From assembly GCA_041476545.1 (NCBI GenBank), contig JBGOTP010000201.1, positions 1 through 9,378 of the forward strand: DNA of 9,378 nt, read 5' to 3'. Source of the stretch: JBGOTP01 sp041476545 (lineage in GTDB: Bacteria > Acidobacteriota > Vicinamibacteria > Vicinamibacterales > CAVVIG01). Below, piece by piece: positions 1 to 6,365 of this stretch; the first letter of the stretch is position 1; each line of letters begins with the position of its first letter. The position numbers and the translations under genes were made by a program. The notes beneath the pieces were generated by a model. The model saw only the letters and a program-made list of their open reading frames with translations, did not search any database and had not been told where the DNA came from.

Positions 1-771
1 ACCGAAGCCGCGTTCTCGAAGCCGTGGCAGACGCCGTCCGTTCAGGCCCAACTGCGCCAGGTGGGATTCGAACAACCGGAACAGATCGGCGCGACGTTTG
101 TCGGCGACGCCGGGTTCGTACGGAGCCTCGTGGCCGGCACGCCGCCTTTGACCGACGACTTCCCGCATCGCCTGATTCCGGTCCCAGGCCGGCCATCGCT
201 ATCGGATCCGCGCTACGTCATCGATCGTTCCGTGGTCGATCGCTATCAGTCCGTCCTCGATCCCGCCCGTGCGCGTCAAGCGTTTCAGTCGTCGTCACTG
301 ATTCGGCGTTTGTGGCCCGCGTCGCTCATCGACCGGTCGCTCCCGTTCTTCGATCGGCAGCGGGTGATCAACCGCGTGCTCTGGGAGGGAGGGCGACCGC
401 TCCGGCAGATCGAGGATCTGCATGCCGTGCTGACCGAAACCTCCCTTCGCACGCTGCCGCTCTGGATTCTCGGGAGCGACGAGGTGAAGCAGCGGATCGC
501 CGAGTCCACCGACGATGGGTCGGGGAGCATGGAGTACGCGCGGGGACTGCGTGCGCTGACCGGGCGGGACTATGCGAGCGCGGCGTCAATGTTCGCGCGC
601 GCCGAACAACGCGGCCTTCACAGTCCCACGGTGCGCCCGCTGCTCGTCTACGCGCTCTGTCTCGCTGGTCGAGCCGACGAAGCGCGCGCGATCGCGCACG
701 GCATCGATCCGCGCGACGAGGATCAGCAACACTTCTTGGAGTGGGCGGGAAAAAAATGGGGGCTCAGGTGA
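1..771 (+). CDS. Spermidine-synthase-like protein with TPR-like tail, 3' part only
   Basis: The reading frame is open from base 1 and ends at TGA 769-771, so the gene starts outside the window; the GTG at 61 is internal, because the 20 codons before it are also open and read as ordinary protein. The segment LTDDFPHRL (about residues 50-58 of the visible part) resembles the 'TDD.P' signature near the end of spermidine-synthase-like domains in bacterial fused membrane aminopropyltransferase-like proteins. The tail contains a helical repeat beginning YARGLRALTGRDYASAASMF and continuing into ALCLAGRADEARAIA, which looks like one or two TPR units. If the family call is right, the protein would have an aminopropyltransferase-type Rossmann fold and perhaps an upstream membrane domain, but neither is visible here, so catalysis cannot be judged. 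It converges on the TonB receptor gene. The end of the frame overlaps a hairpin that terminates the opposite strand. The gene is real; the family is a moderate-confidence guess from one motif. Confidence 0.72.
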   Translation, partial: TEAAFSKPWQTPSVQAQLRQVGFEQPEQIGATFVGDAGFVRSLVAGTPPLTDDFPHRLIPVPGRPSLSDPRYVIDRSVVDRYQSVLDPARARQAFQSSSLIRRLWPASLIDRSLPFFDRQRVINRVLWEGGRPLRQIEDLHAVLTETSLRTLPLWILGSDEVKQRIAESTDDGSGSMEYARGLRALTGRDYASAASMFARAEQRGLHSPTVRPLLVYALCLAGRADEARAIAHGIDPRDEDQQHFLEWAGKKWGLR

Positions 772-802
772 TCCGAATGGTTCATTCGGCTCCCGAGCCC
801 CC
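751..802 (-). terminator. Intrinsic terminator of the TonB receptor gene, overlapping the convergent gene's 3' end
   Basis: GGGGGCTC (758-765) pairs perfectly with GAGCCCCC (795-802), and inside it CCGAATG (773-779) pairs perfectly with CATTCGG (783-789) around a 3-nt loop. On the minus strand the hairpin is followed at once by A and six T's (complement of 751-757), the classic Rho-independent form. On the plus strand no T-run directly follows, so termination should act mainly on transcripts of the minus-strand receptor gene that ends at 883. The poly-A tract is also codons AAA AAA near the end of the upstream convergent gene, so the terminator is partly protein coding. Confidence 0.8.
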
Positions 803-810
803 GGCGTTCG

Positions 811-871
811 ACTTCTAACTTCTAACTTCTAACTTCTAACTTTTGACTTTTGACTTTTGACTTTTGACTTT
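811..871. repeat. Tandem heptamer array: four ACTTCTA plus four ACTTTTG
   Basis: Four perfect copies of ACTTCTA (811-838) run straight into four perfect copies of ACTTTTG (839-866) and a partial fifth unit ACTTT (867-871). The two heptamers differ at two positions. The array lies between two convergent genes, downstream of the terminator hairpin as read on the plus strand and just past the stop codon of the receptor gene on the minus strand. It is AT-rich against a GC-rich background. On the minus strand it reads as GT(C/T)(A)AAA/AGAAGT-type repeats and would be transcribed as the 3' untranslated part of the receptor mRNA before the terminator. It resembles in style the short tandemly repeated (STRR) heptamers of cyanobacteria, but no function is implied. 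Confidence 0.95.
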
Positions 872-882
872 CCCATCGTCCC

Positions 883-3800
883 CTAGAAGTCCACCTGCGC
901 GCCCAGCTTGAGCAGTCGTCCCTGCAGAATCTGCGTCGGCGTCCGCCAGGCGGTGCCGAACGTATTGTTCTGCGAGAGAACCGCGCTGCTGTTGAACAGG
1001 TTGTACAGGTCGGCGGATCCCGAAATGCGAGTGCGGCCGATTTTGAAGTTCTTGCCGACCCGCACGTCGAGTTGCGTGAAGCGATCGCCGTAGAGCGCGC
1101 CCGGCGCGATGAGCGCCACGGTCGAAGATCCGCCCGTCGGCGTACGGCCGAGCGTGGAGTTAGCCAATTGATTCGCGGCGTTGATGACGTAGCTCGCCGT
1201 AATCTGTGGCCCGGGCCGGTTCTGCAGCGTGGCGCTCGTTGTGATACCCCACCATGGAAGCGGGTAGCTGGCGAGTCCCTTCCAGTCCGGCTGGAACGGC
1301 GGCCGAACGTGGCAATACACCTTGCTCGGGTAGCCCTGCGTTGCGAGCGTGCCAGCGCTCGACGCGAGCACGCCGGCGACCGGCGCATACGACAGACTGG
1401 CCTTTCCGATGACGTCGCAGGCGTCGGTCACCTCGTGGCCAAGGCTGACGCCGCCAGACGCCACGCCGCCCCCCTTGAACCGTGCGCTGAGGTTGACGTC
1501 GTACCCGGTGAACACGTCGGTCGCCTTACCGAAGTTGCTGGCACGCGTCACGTTGTAGAACGGTGCGACGGCAGCGAAACTCCCCTGCAGATTGGTGAAA
1601 CCGCACACCTGGGCCGTCCCGTTCGGAAGCGTGTAGCCGTTGTTGGTCGCCGTGGCCGGCGTGGCACAGAATGTGTCGTACGCCGTGGGCGGCTGCGTGG
1701 TGTTCTGGCTGGCGACGAAGTTGCCGAACCAGTGGCGGGTGTACTGGAAGTCCACCGCGAGTCGCGGAAGGATCGCGTGCTGCACACCAAGCGCGATCTC
1801 CTGGTCGTTGGGACGGACCCCGAACCCCTGTGTGATCGACTTATCGTAAGCGGCGGCGACAGCCGACGACCCGAGCGGCGCGCTCAGTGCGCCGCAGATG
1901 TCGCCACCGCTGCCAGACAGGTCTTGCGCCGCGGTATTTTTCAGGTCGCAATCCGGGACGAAATTGCCGTTGACGTCGGCCCAGGACCGCGACGCGCTGT
2001 TGATCGACGTGTTGACGGGGTTGTTCAGCGTCGCCATGTTCACCGAATCGCTCGCGACGTACTTGCCGTAGTTGGCCCGGACGACCGTCTTAGCGTTCCC
2101 GAACAGATCGTAGGTGGCCCCGATCCGTGGCGACAGGTCCTTCCAGTTCGGCACGTTGTAGAGCGCGTCGACGTGCCGCGCCGCCACGAACGTGCTCGCC
2201 GGTATGTCCTGCGCCGGGACGTAGGCGTTGTGATAGTCGAACCGGAGGCCAGCGTTGAGCGTCATGCGTTTGATCGTCCATCGGTCCTGCGCGTACAGGC
2301 CGAGCGCGCTCTTCAGGTGCTCCTTGTCGTAGAACGGTCGTGCGTACTCATTGACTTGAAACGGGATGCCGTTGAAGAACCACCAATCCTGCGACTGGTT
2401 GACGTCGTACTGGTACTTGCGCGTGCCCCACAAGTCCTGCATGCCGACCTTGATCGCGTGGCTGCCGGTCACGTAGTTGACGGCGGCGCGCATGTTGTAT
2501 TGATGGTTGCCCCCAATAGTAAACGGTCCGAAGTTGCTGGTTGCTCCGTAGAAATAGTTGCCGATACCGACATCTAACTTCGACACCACCGCGTTAGTCC
2601 CGTAGCCGTTCACGACTTCCGGCTTTGGTCCGAAGATCCACCGCTCGTTGTAGAACGTGAATCCCCCTTCGAGCAGCACCCGCGTGGTGACGGGATTGGT
2701 CCAGGTTGCCTGGAGGATGTACTCCGGACGATGGGTGAAGCGGACGCCTGCTTCCGGAGAAACGGTTGCAGCGCACTGGTTGCAGTCGACAAGCCGCTGG
2801 TTGAAGTGTCCGTACATCGTGATCTTGTTCTTCTGGCTCGCCTGCCATGTCAGGTTGAGCGTTTCGCCGCGTGTCCACGTGTCGCCCCCGACCGCCCTCT
2901 GGGTCAAGTCCTGCGAGTTTGGCACGAGCGTCGTCGGATGGAACGCGTCGCCGTAGCTGCAGCCGGCGACCTTCGCGCAGTACTGGGGCGCCGTCGGCCT
3001 CAAGTTCTTGAACATGCCGGCAATGTAGTTCTGCGCGCCCGAGTGCCGGAACCCGCCATAGAACCACAACTTGTCCTGTACGATCGGGCCGCCGAACGCG
3101 GGATTGACATCCCAGATCTTCTTCACGCTGTTGGGTGTCGGGAGCCCCTTCGCTTTGAGGTCGTCGGTCAGGTTGTTCGACTGGAAGCTGCTGTTCGCGA
3201 AGTTGCCGAATATGTAGCCGCGGTACGCGTTGCCGCCCTCTTTCGGAACGGTGTTCGCCAGGACGCCGCTCGACCGCGACTCGGCCGACAAACCGCTCGT
3301 CGTCACGGTCATTTCCTGGACCGTACCGGTGTTGATCACAAGCGTGGTGTTGTAGCCGCCGCCCGTGTTGTTCATGTTGTTGTACGGCATGCCGTTCAGG
3401 ACGAGCGGCATCTGGTCGCTGCGGCTCCCGTGGACCGACAGCGTCTGATAGCGCTGGCCGCTCGTGCCGCCAACGTCCTGGCTGGTGAGCGCGATGGTCA
3501 CGCCGGGCACGAGCACGCTGAGATTCTGAAAGCTCCGCCCGGTCGGCAGCGCGTCGATGAGATCGCTCGGGAGAGACGTCCTCTGCGTGACGCTCTGGGT
3601 ATCAACAATCGGGCTCTGGCCCGTCACGGTGATCGTTTCCGACACCCGGCCGACTTTCAGGTCGGTGCTCACGGGGGCCGTGAAGTCGCTCGTGACGACG
3701 ATGCCCTCGCGCTTGACGGTGCTGAACCCGTCGAGCGTGAACGTGACCGAATAGACCCCCGGGGTCAAACTGATGATTTTGTATTGGCCTTCGCCGTCGG

Positions 3801-3978
3801 TGACGGCGGTGCGAGTCTTCTCGATGAGCGCCGGGCTGGCTGCTTCGACGGTGACGCCGGGCATCACGCCCCCGCTGGCGTCCTTGACGACGCCGGCAAT
3901 CGCCTGGGCCATCGCCGCGCGCTCTCCAAGCGCGAAACAGGCCAAGGCCAGCAGGCCGAGTCTTGCCATTCTCTTCAT
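883..3978 (-). CDS. Oar-like TonB-dependent outer-membrane receptor with carboxypeptidase-regulatory N-terminal domain
   Basis: The 1031-residue product starts at ATG 3978-3976, six bases or fewer after a strong GAGGAGGAGG Shine-Dalgarno (complement of 3984-3993). Residues 1-24 are a signal peptide (MKRMARL, hydrophobic core LLALACFAL, cleavage probably after AMA). Residues about 26-110 form a carboxypeptidase-regulatory-like beta-sandwich (IAGVVKDASGGVMPGVTVEA...GVYSVTFTLDGF). Residues about 113-245 are the plug (VSETITVTGQSPIVD, LPTGRSFQNLSVLVPGV, VHGSRSDQMPLVLNGMPYN), and about 250 to the end a large beta-barrel finishing in LLKLGAQVDF, with the terminal Phe expected for outer-membrane barrel insertion. 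Family knowledge: such receptors import scarce ligands or bind oligomers using TonB energy; the ligand is unknown here. Ten cysteines in the mature protein fall in close pairs (334/340, 399/402, 677/695, 771/792, 854/889), suggesting disulfides in surface loops. It is divergent from the two-component operon and ends in an intrinsic terminator. Confidence 0.93.
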   Translation of the reverse strand: MKRMARLGLLALACFALGERAAMAQAIAGVVKDASGGVMPGVTVEAASPALIEKTRTAVTDGEGQYKIISLTPGVYSVTFTLDGFSTVKREGIVVTSDFTAPVSTDLKVGRVSETITVTGQSPIVDTQSVTQRTSLPSDLIDALPTGRSFQNLSVLVPGVTIALTSQDVGGTSGQRYQTLSVHGSRSDQMPLVLNGMPYNNMNNTGGGYNTTLVINTGTVQEMTVTTSGLSAESRSSGVLANTVPKEGGNAYRGYIFGNFANSSFQSNNLTDDLKAKGLPTPNSVKKIWDVNPAFGGPIVQDKLWFYGGFRHSGAQNYIAGMFKNLRPTAPQYCAKVAGCSYGDAFHPTTLVPNSQDLTQRAVGGDTWTRGETLNLTWQASQKNKITMYGHFNQRLVDCNQCAATVSPEAGVRFTHRPEYILQATWTNPVTTRVLLEGGFTFYNERWIFGPKPEVVNGYGTNAVVSKLDVGIGNYFYGATSNFGPFTIGGNHQYNMRAAVNYVTGSHAIKVGMQDLWGTRKYQYDVNQSQDWWFFNGIPFQVNEYARPFYDKEHLKSALGLYAQDRWTIKRMTLNAGLRFDYHNAYVPAQDIPASTFVAARHVDALYNVPNWKDLSPRIGATYDLFGNAKTVVRANYGKYVASDSVNMATLNNPVNTSINSASRSWADVNGNFVPDCDLKNTAAQDLSGSGGDICGALSAPLGSSAVAAAYDKSITQGFGVRPNDQEIALGVQHAILPRLAVDFQYTRHWFGNFVASQNTTQPPTAYDTFCATPATATNNGYTLPNGTAQVCGFTNLQGSFAAVAPFYNVTRASNFGKATDVFTGYDVNLSARFKGGGVASGGVSLGHEVTDACDVIGKASLSYAPVAGVLASSAGTLATQGYPSKVYCHVRPPFQPDWKGLASYPLPWWGITTSATLQNRPGPQITASYVINAANQLANSTLGRTPTGGSSTVALIAPGALYGDRFTQLDVRVGKNFKIGRTRISGSADLYNLFNSSAVLSQNNTFGTAWRTPTQILQGRLLKLGAQVDF

Positions 3979-3983
3979 CTGTG

Positions 3984-3993
3984 CCTCCTCCTC
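3984..3993 (-). promoter_or_regulatory. Strong Shine-Dalgarno of the receptor gene
   Basis: The minus strand reads GAGGAGGAGG followed by CACAG and then ATG. This fixes the receptor start at 3978 rather than at the second methionine (codon 4), and suggests high translation of the receptor. Confidence 0.85.
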
Positions 3994-4107
3994 ATGCGTG
4001 GCGGGGCGGAGGGCTGCCGCCTCGTCCGTAGTGTTGCGGCCAATACGCTACAGGATGGAGGCGTGCGCAGTTGTTAAAAAGTGATGTTGGTAGCCCTCGG
4101 CAACGTT

Positions 4108-4163
4108 TTATTGATGCAAAATCCAATTATTGATGAAAAATCCAATTTTGGTGCAGAATCCAG
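4108..4163. repeat. Three 19/18-bp direct repeats, candidate operator
   Basis: Unit A TTATTGATGCAAAATCCAA (4108-4126) and unit B TTATTGATGAAAAATCCAA (4127-4145) are directly adjacent and differ at one base of 19. A third, weaker copy TTTTGGTGCAGAATCCAG (4146-4163) follows with one base deleted and several changes. The shared core is TG(C/A)A(A/G)AATCCA at 4115, 4134 and 4152. The period is not a multiple of three and the composition is AT-rich, which argues that this stretch is not coding although a frame is open through it. Direct repeats are the usual binding-site form of OmpR/PhoB-type regulators, so autoregulation and control of the divergent receptor are plausible; the 19-bp period is unusual for that family. 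Confidence 0.8.
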
Positions 4164-4170
4164 CTGTCGG

Positions 4171-4905
4171 ATGCCGTCCCTCCAGCTGGCCCAGTCAGCG
4201 TGGCGTGTCCTCGTTGTCGAGGACGAGCGCAGTATCCGCGAGCTTGTCGCCCAGCAGCTGCGCCGCGCCGGCTGCGACTGCGATGCGGTCGCGGATGGGC
4301 GGGAGGGGCTGGAACGCCTGCTCCACGAACCCTACGACGTTGTCGTCCTGGATTTGATGCTGCCAGGCGTGGACGGGATGACCATCTGTCGCACGATTCG
4401 CCAACCCGGGCACCTCAATCAGAACGTGCCCATTCTGATTCTGACGGCGCGCCGGACCGAAACAGACAAGTTGCTGGGGTTCGAAGGTGGTGCCGACGAC
4501 TACGTGACGAAGCCATTCGGGGTTCTCGAGCTGACCGCGCGGGTCGCCGCCCTCGCCCGGCGGGCGCAGCGCGCGCCGCTCAAGCCGGTGGTCGTCGTCC
4601 GGCGCCGGCTCTCGATCCACGGGTTGAACCTGGATCCGGAGAAGCACACGGTTCGCCTGCGGAACGCCGACGTGTCCCTGACGCCGCACGAATTCGAGTT
4701 GCTGTACCGGCTGGCGTCGCAGCCTGGTGTCGTCCTCACCCGCCAGCAGCTCCTGTCCGCGGTCTGGAACGGCCAGGCGTTTGTCACCGAGCGCAGCATC
4801 GACACACTCGTGCGTCATTTGCGCTGCAAGGTGGAAAAGGATCCCGCCGCGCCGCACTTGATCCTGACGGTGTGGGGGTATGGCTATAAGTTCGTGGATG
4901 CATAA
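4171..4905 (+). CDS. OmpR/PhoB-family DNA-binding response regulator
   Basis: From ATG 4171 the protein has 244 residues, close to the family norm of about 225-240. The receiver domain runs from WRVLVVEDE (residues 11-19) with acidic residues in EDE, phosphoacceptor Asp61 in VVLDLMLPGVDG, the conserved Thr in LTAR (residue 92) and Lys in TKPF (residue 114). The winged-helix effector domain covers about residues 145-243 (LTPHEFELLYRLA, TRQQLLSAVW, ERSIDTLVRHLRCKVEKDP, VWGYGYKFV). The frame stays open upstream to GTG 4081 and ATG 4084 (274 residues), but that extension crosses the 19-bp repeats and AT-rich island and would put 40 residues before the first receiver strand, so 4171 is preferred; no good Shine-Dalgarno supports any choice. 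It overlaps the histidine kinase gene downstream, its obvious partner. Likely a DNA-binding activator or repressor of this cluster and possibly of the divergent receptor. Confidence 0.93.
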   Translation: MPSLQLAQSAWRVLVVEDERSIRELVAQQLRRAGCDCDAVADGREGLERLLHEPYDVVVLDLMLPGVDGMTICRTIRQPGHLNQNVPILILTARRTETDKLLGFEGGADDYVTKPFGVLELTARVAALARRAQRAPLKPVVVVRRRLSIHGLNLDPEKHTVRLRNADVSLTPHEFELLYRLASQPGVVLTRQQLLSAVWNGQAFVTERSIDTLVRHLRCKVEKDPAAPHLILTVWGYGYKFVDA

Positions 4906-6319
4906 ATTGCCCTGGGCCCGGAGCCTGTACTGGCGAAGCGTGCTCGCGTTCAGCGTCTGCATCGCGGCCGTGCTGGCGGTGCAGCTGGTGACGGCGCTCG
5001 TGTGGCTCAGGAGCGCCCCCGACAGTCAACGCCTGAGCGGCTTCACGCACGCCGTTGCCGCGGACCTCGCCGGCGCCCTGGCGGCCGAACCCCGCCTGGA
5101 CGTTCAGCGCTACGTCGATACGCACTATCCGAAGCCCTTTGCCTCCTTGTACATCATCATCGCCGCCGACCAGCGAGTCGTCCTTAGAGGCCCGATGCGG
5201 CCCGTGGAGGGGTCCATTCAAGGCGCGCGCGAGTTCTATCGCGACAATCCCAGTCCGGCGTCGTTGCCTGAGAGCTGGATGACCGGTGCCTACCAGACGT
5301 CGCCGATCATGGTCAATGGACGAGTCGCTGGAGGTGTCGCTGGCATCGTCCTGCAGTCGTGGAAGCAACTCATAGGCTGGAGGATGGCCGTACTGTCCGG
5401 GGCGTTGTTCCTGCTCGCAACGGTGCTGGCCGGCCGCTTTGTGTTTGGCCCGGTCGGCCGTCGCTTGACGGACCTCGGGCGCGTGGCCCAGCGGTTCGGC
5501 GCCGGAGATTTCGGCGCGCGCGCACCGGAGACGGGCACCGCCGAGATCGCCGCGCTGGCGGCGGCGTTCAATCGCATGGCCGCCGATCTTGGCGCGCGAG
5601 ACGAACAGCTCAAGGCCTCGGACCGCACGCGCCGGCTCCTGCTCGCCGACGTGTCGCACGAGCTGATGACGCCGCTGACCGCCGTGCGTGCCTACCGCGA
5701 AGTACTCTCCATGAGCGAGCTGGCGCGAGACCCCGAGGCCGCCCACTGCCTCAATGTCATCGCGGACGAGACCGAGCGCCTCGAGCGGCTCATCGGCGAC
5801 CTGCTCGATCTGGCGCGGCTCGAGGCGGGCGGCGAGTCGCTCGTCAGCGCCGACGTGTCGGTTGAAAATCTCATCGGTCGCGTGGCGGTGCGCCACGAGC
5901 CGGACGCGAAGGTGAAGGGTGTCTCGGTCAGCACGGCGGTCGGCGCGGGCGCGGAGATCCTCTACGGCGACGCGCTCCGCCTCGAACAGGCGCTCCAGAA
6001 CCTCGCAGCCAATGCCCTGCGGCACACGCCGCCAGGCGGTGAGATTGAGTTGCGGGCCGAACTGAGCGGCGACGCCCTTCTGCTCTCGGTCCGAGACACG
6101 GGCCGCGGCATCCCCTCCGAGCACCTGCCGTTTGTGTTCGATCGGTTCTACAAGGCCGATCCCTCGCGCACCGGCGATCAGGCGGCGAGAAGCGGCCTCG
6201 GTCTGTCGATCGTCAAGGCCATCGTAGAACGGCACGGCGGAACGGTGTCGGTGACCAGTGAACCCGGCATCGCGACCGTCTTCACCATCCGGCTCCCATC
6301 GGGCATGATCGCGGCCTGA
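4880..6319 (+). CDS. Membrane sensor histidine kinase (HAMP-HisKA-HATPase_c)
   Basis: A 479-residue protein: transmembrane helix 1 at about 21-43 (VLAFSVCIAAVLAVQLVTAL), an extracytoplasmic sensor of about 120 residues (about 44-163), transmembrane helix 2 at about 167-189 (WRMAVLSGALFLLATVLAG), HAMP at about 190-242, then HisKA with His260 in DVSHELMTPLT. The HATPase_c domain shows the N box (QNLAANALRHTP, 373-384), G1 (DTGRGIP, Asp406), F box (FDRFYKAD) and G2 (GLGLSIVKAIVERHGG). All catalytic boxes are intact; the H box has Met where Arg is most common. The protein should sense an envelope signal and phosphorylate the regulator encoded just upstream, with whose end this gene overlaps by 26 bp. 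An alternative ATG at 4898 (MHKLPWARS) would give an 8-bp overlap; neither has a clear Shine-Dalgarno, so translation is probably coupled to the regulator. The sensor region matches no domain I can name. Confidence 0.93.
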   Translation: MAISSWMHKLPWARSLYWRSVLAFSVCIAAVLAVQLVTALVWLRSAPDSQRLSGFTHAVAADLAGALAAEPRLDVQRYVDTHYPKPFASLYIIIAADQRVVLRGPMRPVEGSIQGAREFYRDNPSPASLPESWMTGAYQTSPIMVNGRVAGGVAGIVLQSWKQLIGWRMAVLSGALFLLATVLAGRFVFGPVGRRLTDLGRVAQRFGAGDFGARAPETGTAEIAALAAAFNRMAADLGARDEQLKASDRTRRLLLADVSHELMTPLTAVRAYREVLSMSELARDPEAAHCLNVIADETERLERLIGDLLDLARLEAGGESLVSADVSVENLIGRVAVRHEPDAKVKGVSVSTAVGAGAEILYGDALRLEQALQNLAANALRHTPPGGEIELRAELSGDALLLSVRDTGRGIPSEHLPFVFDRFYKADPSRTGDQAARSGLGLSIVKAIVERHGGTVSVTSEPGIATVFTIRLPSGMIAA

Positions 6320-6365
6320 CGCGTCCGAGTAAACCGGGACCGGCCAACAGTCGTCTAAGCCAGCG

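Larger units (their letters stand above)
3979..4170. promoter_or_regulatory. Divergent control region between receptor and two-component operon
   Basis: This 192-bp gap separates two divergently transcribed genes, so both promoters should lie here. The part next to the receptor is GC-rich; bases about 4070-4150 are clearly AT-rich compared with all surrounding genes. I could not find a convincing -35/-10 pair on either strand. The weak minus-strand candidate TTGCCG, 17 bases, TTTTTA (about 4105 down to 4077) matches the -35 but poorly the -10. The direct repeats listed separately occupy the half closest to the regulator gene. Confidence 0.6.

Noticed and set aside
811..871. CRISPR-like array
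   Set aside because: The units are directly abutting 7-mers with no spacers; this is a simple tandem repeat.
3975..3995. Six-codon minus-strand leader ORF (MRRRHR) whose stop overlaps the receptor start
   Set aside because: It consists of the Shine-Dalgarno itself read as codons and has no ribosome site of its own; most likely coincidence.
1072..4077. Long plus-strand open frames (1072-2577, 501 codons; 2731-4077, 448 codons) opposite the receptor
   Set aside because: Their translations are Arg/Val/Ala-rich with no domain pattern, they mirror the GC-biased codons of the clearly real receptor gene, and they lack supporting ribosome sites.
4088..4104. Sigma54-like GG...GC element (TGGTAGCCCTCGGCAAC)
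   Set aside because: The GG to GC spacing is one base short of the strict requirement and the -12 element is poor.
4081..4170. Start of the response regulator at GTG 4081 or ATG 4084
   Set aside because: The extension is AT-rich, contains 19-bp repeats whose period is out of frame, and adds a tail not expected before the receiver domain. Not fully excluded.
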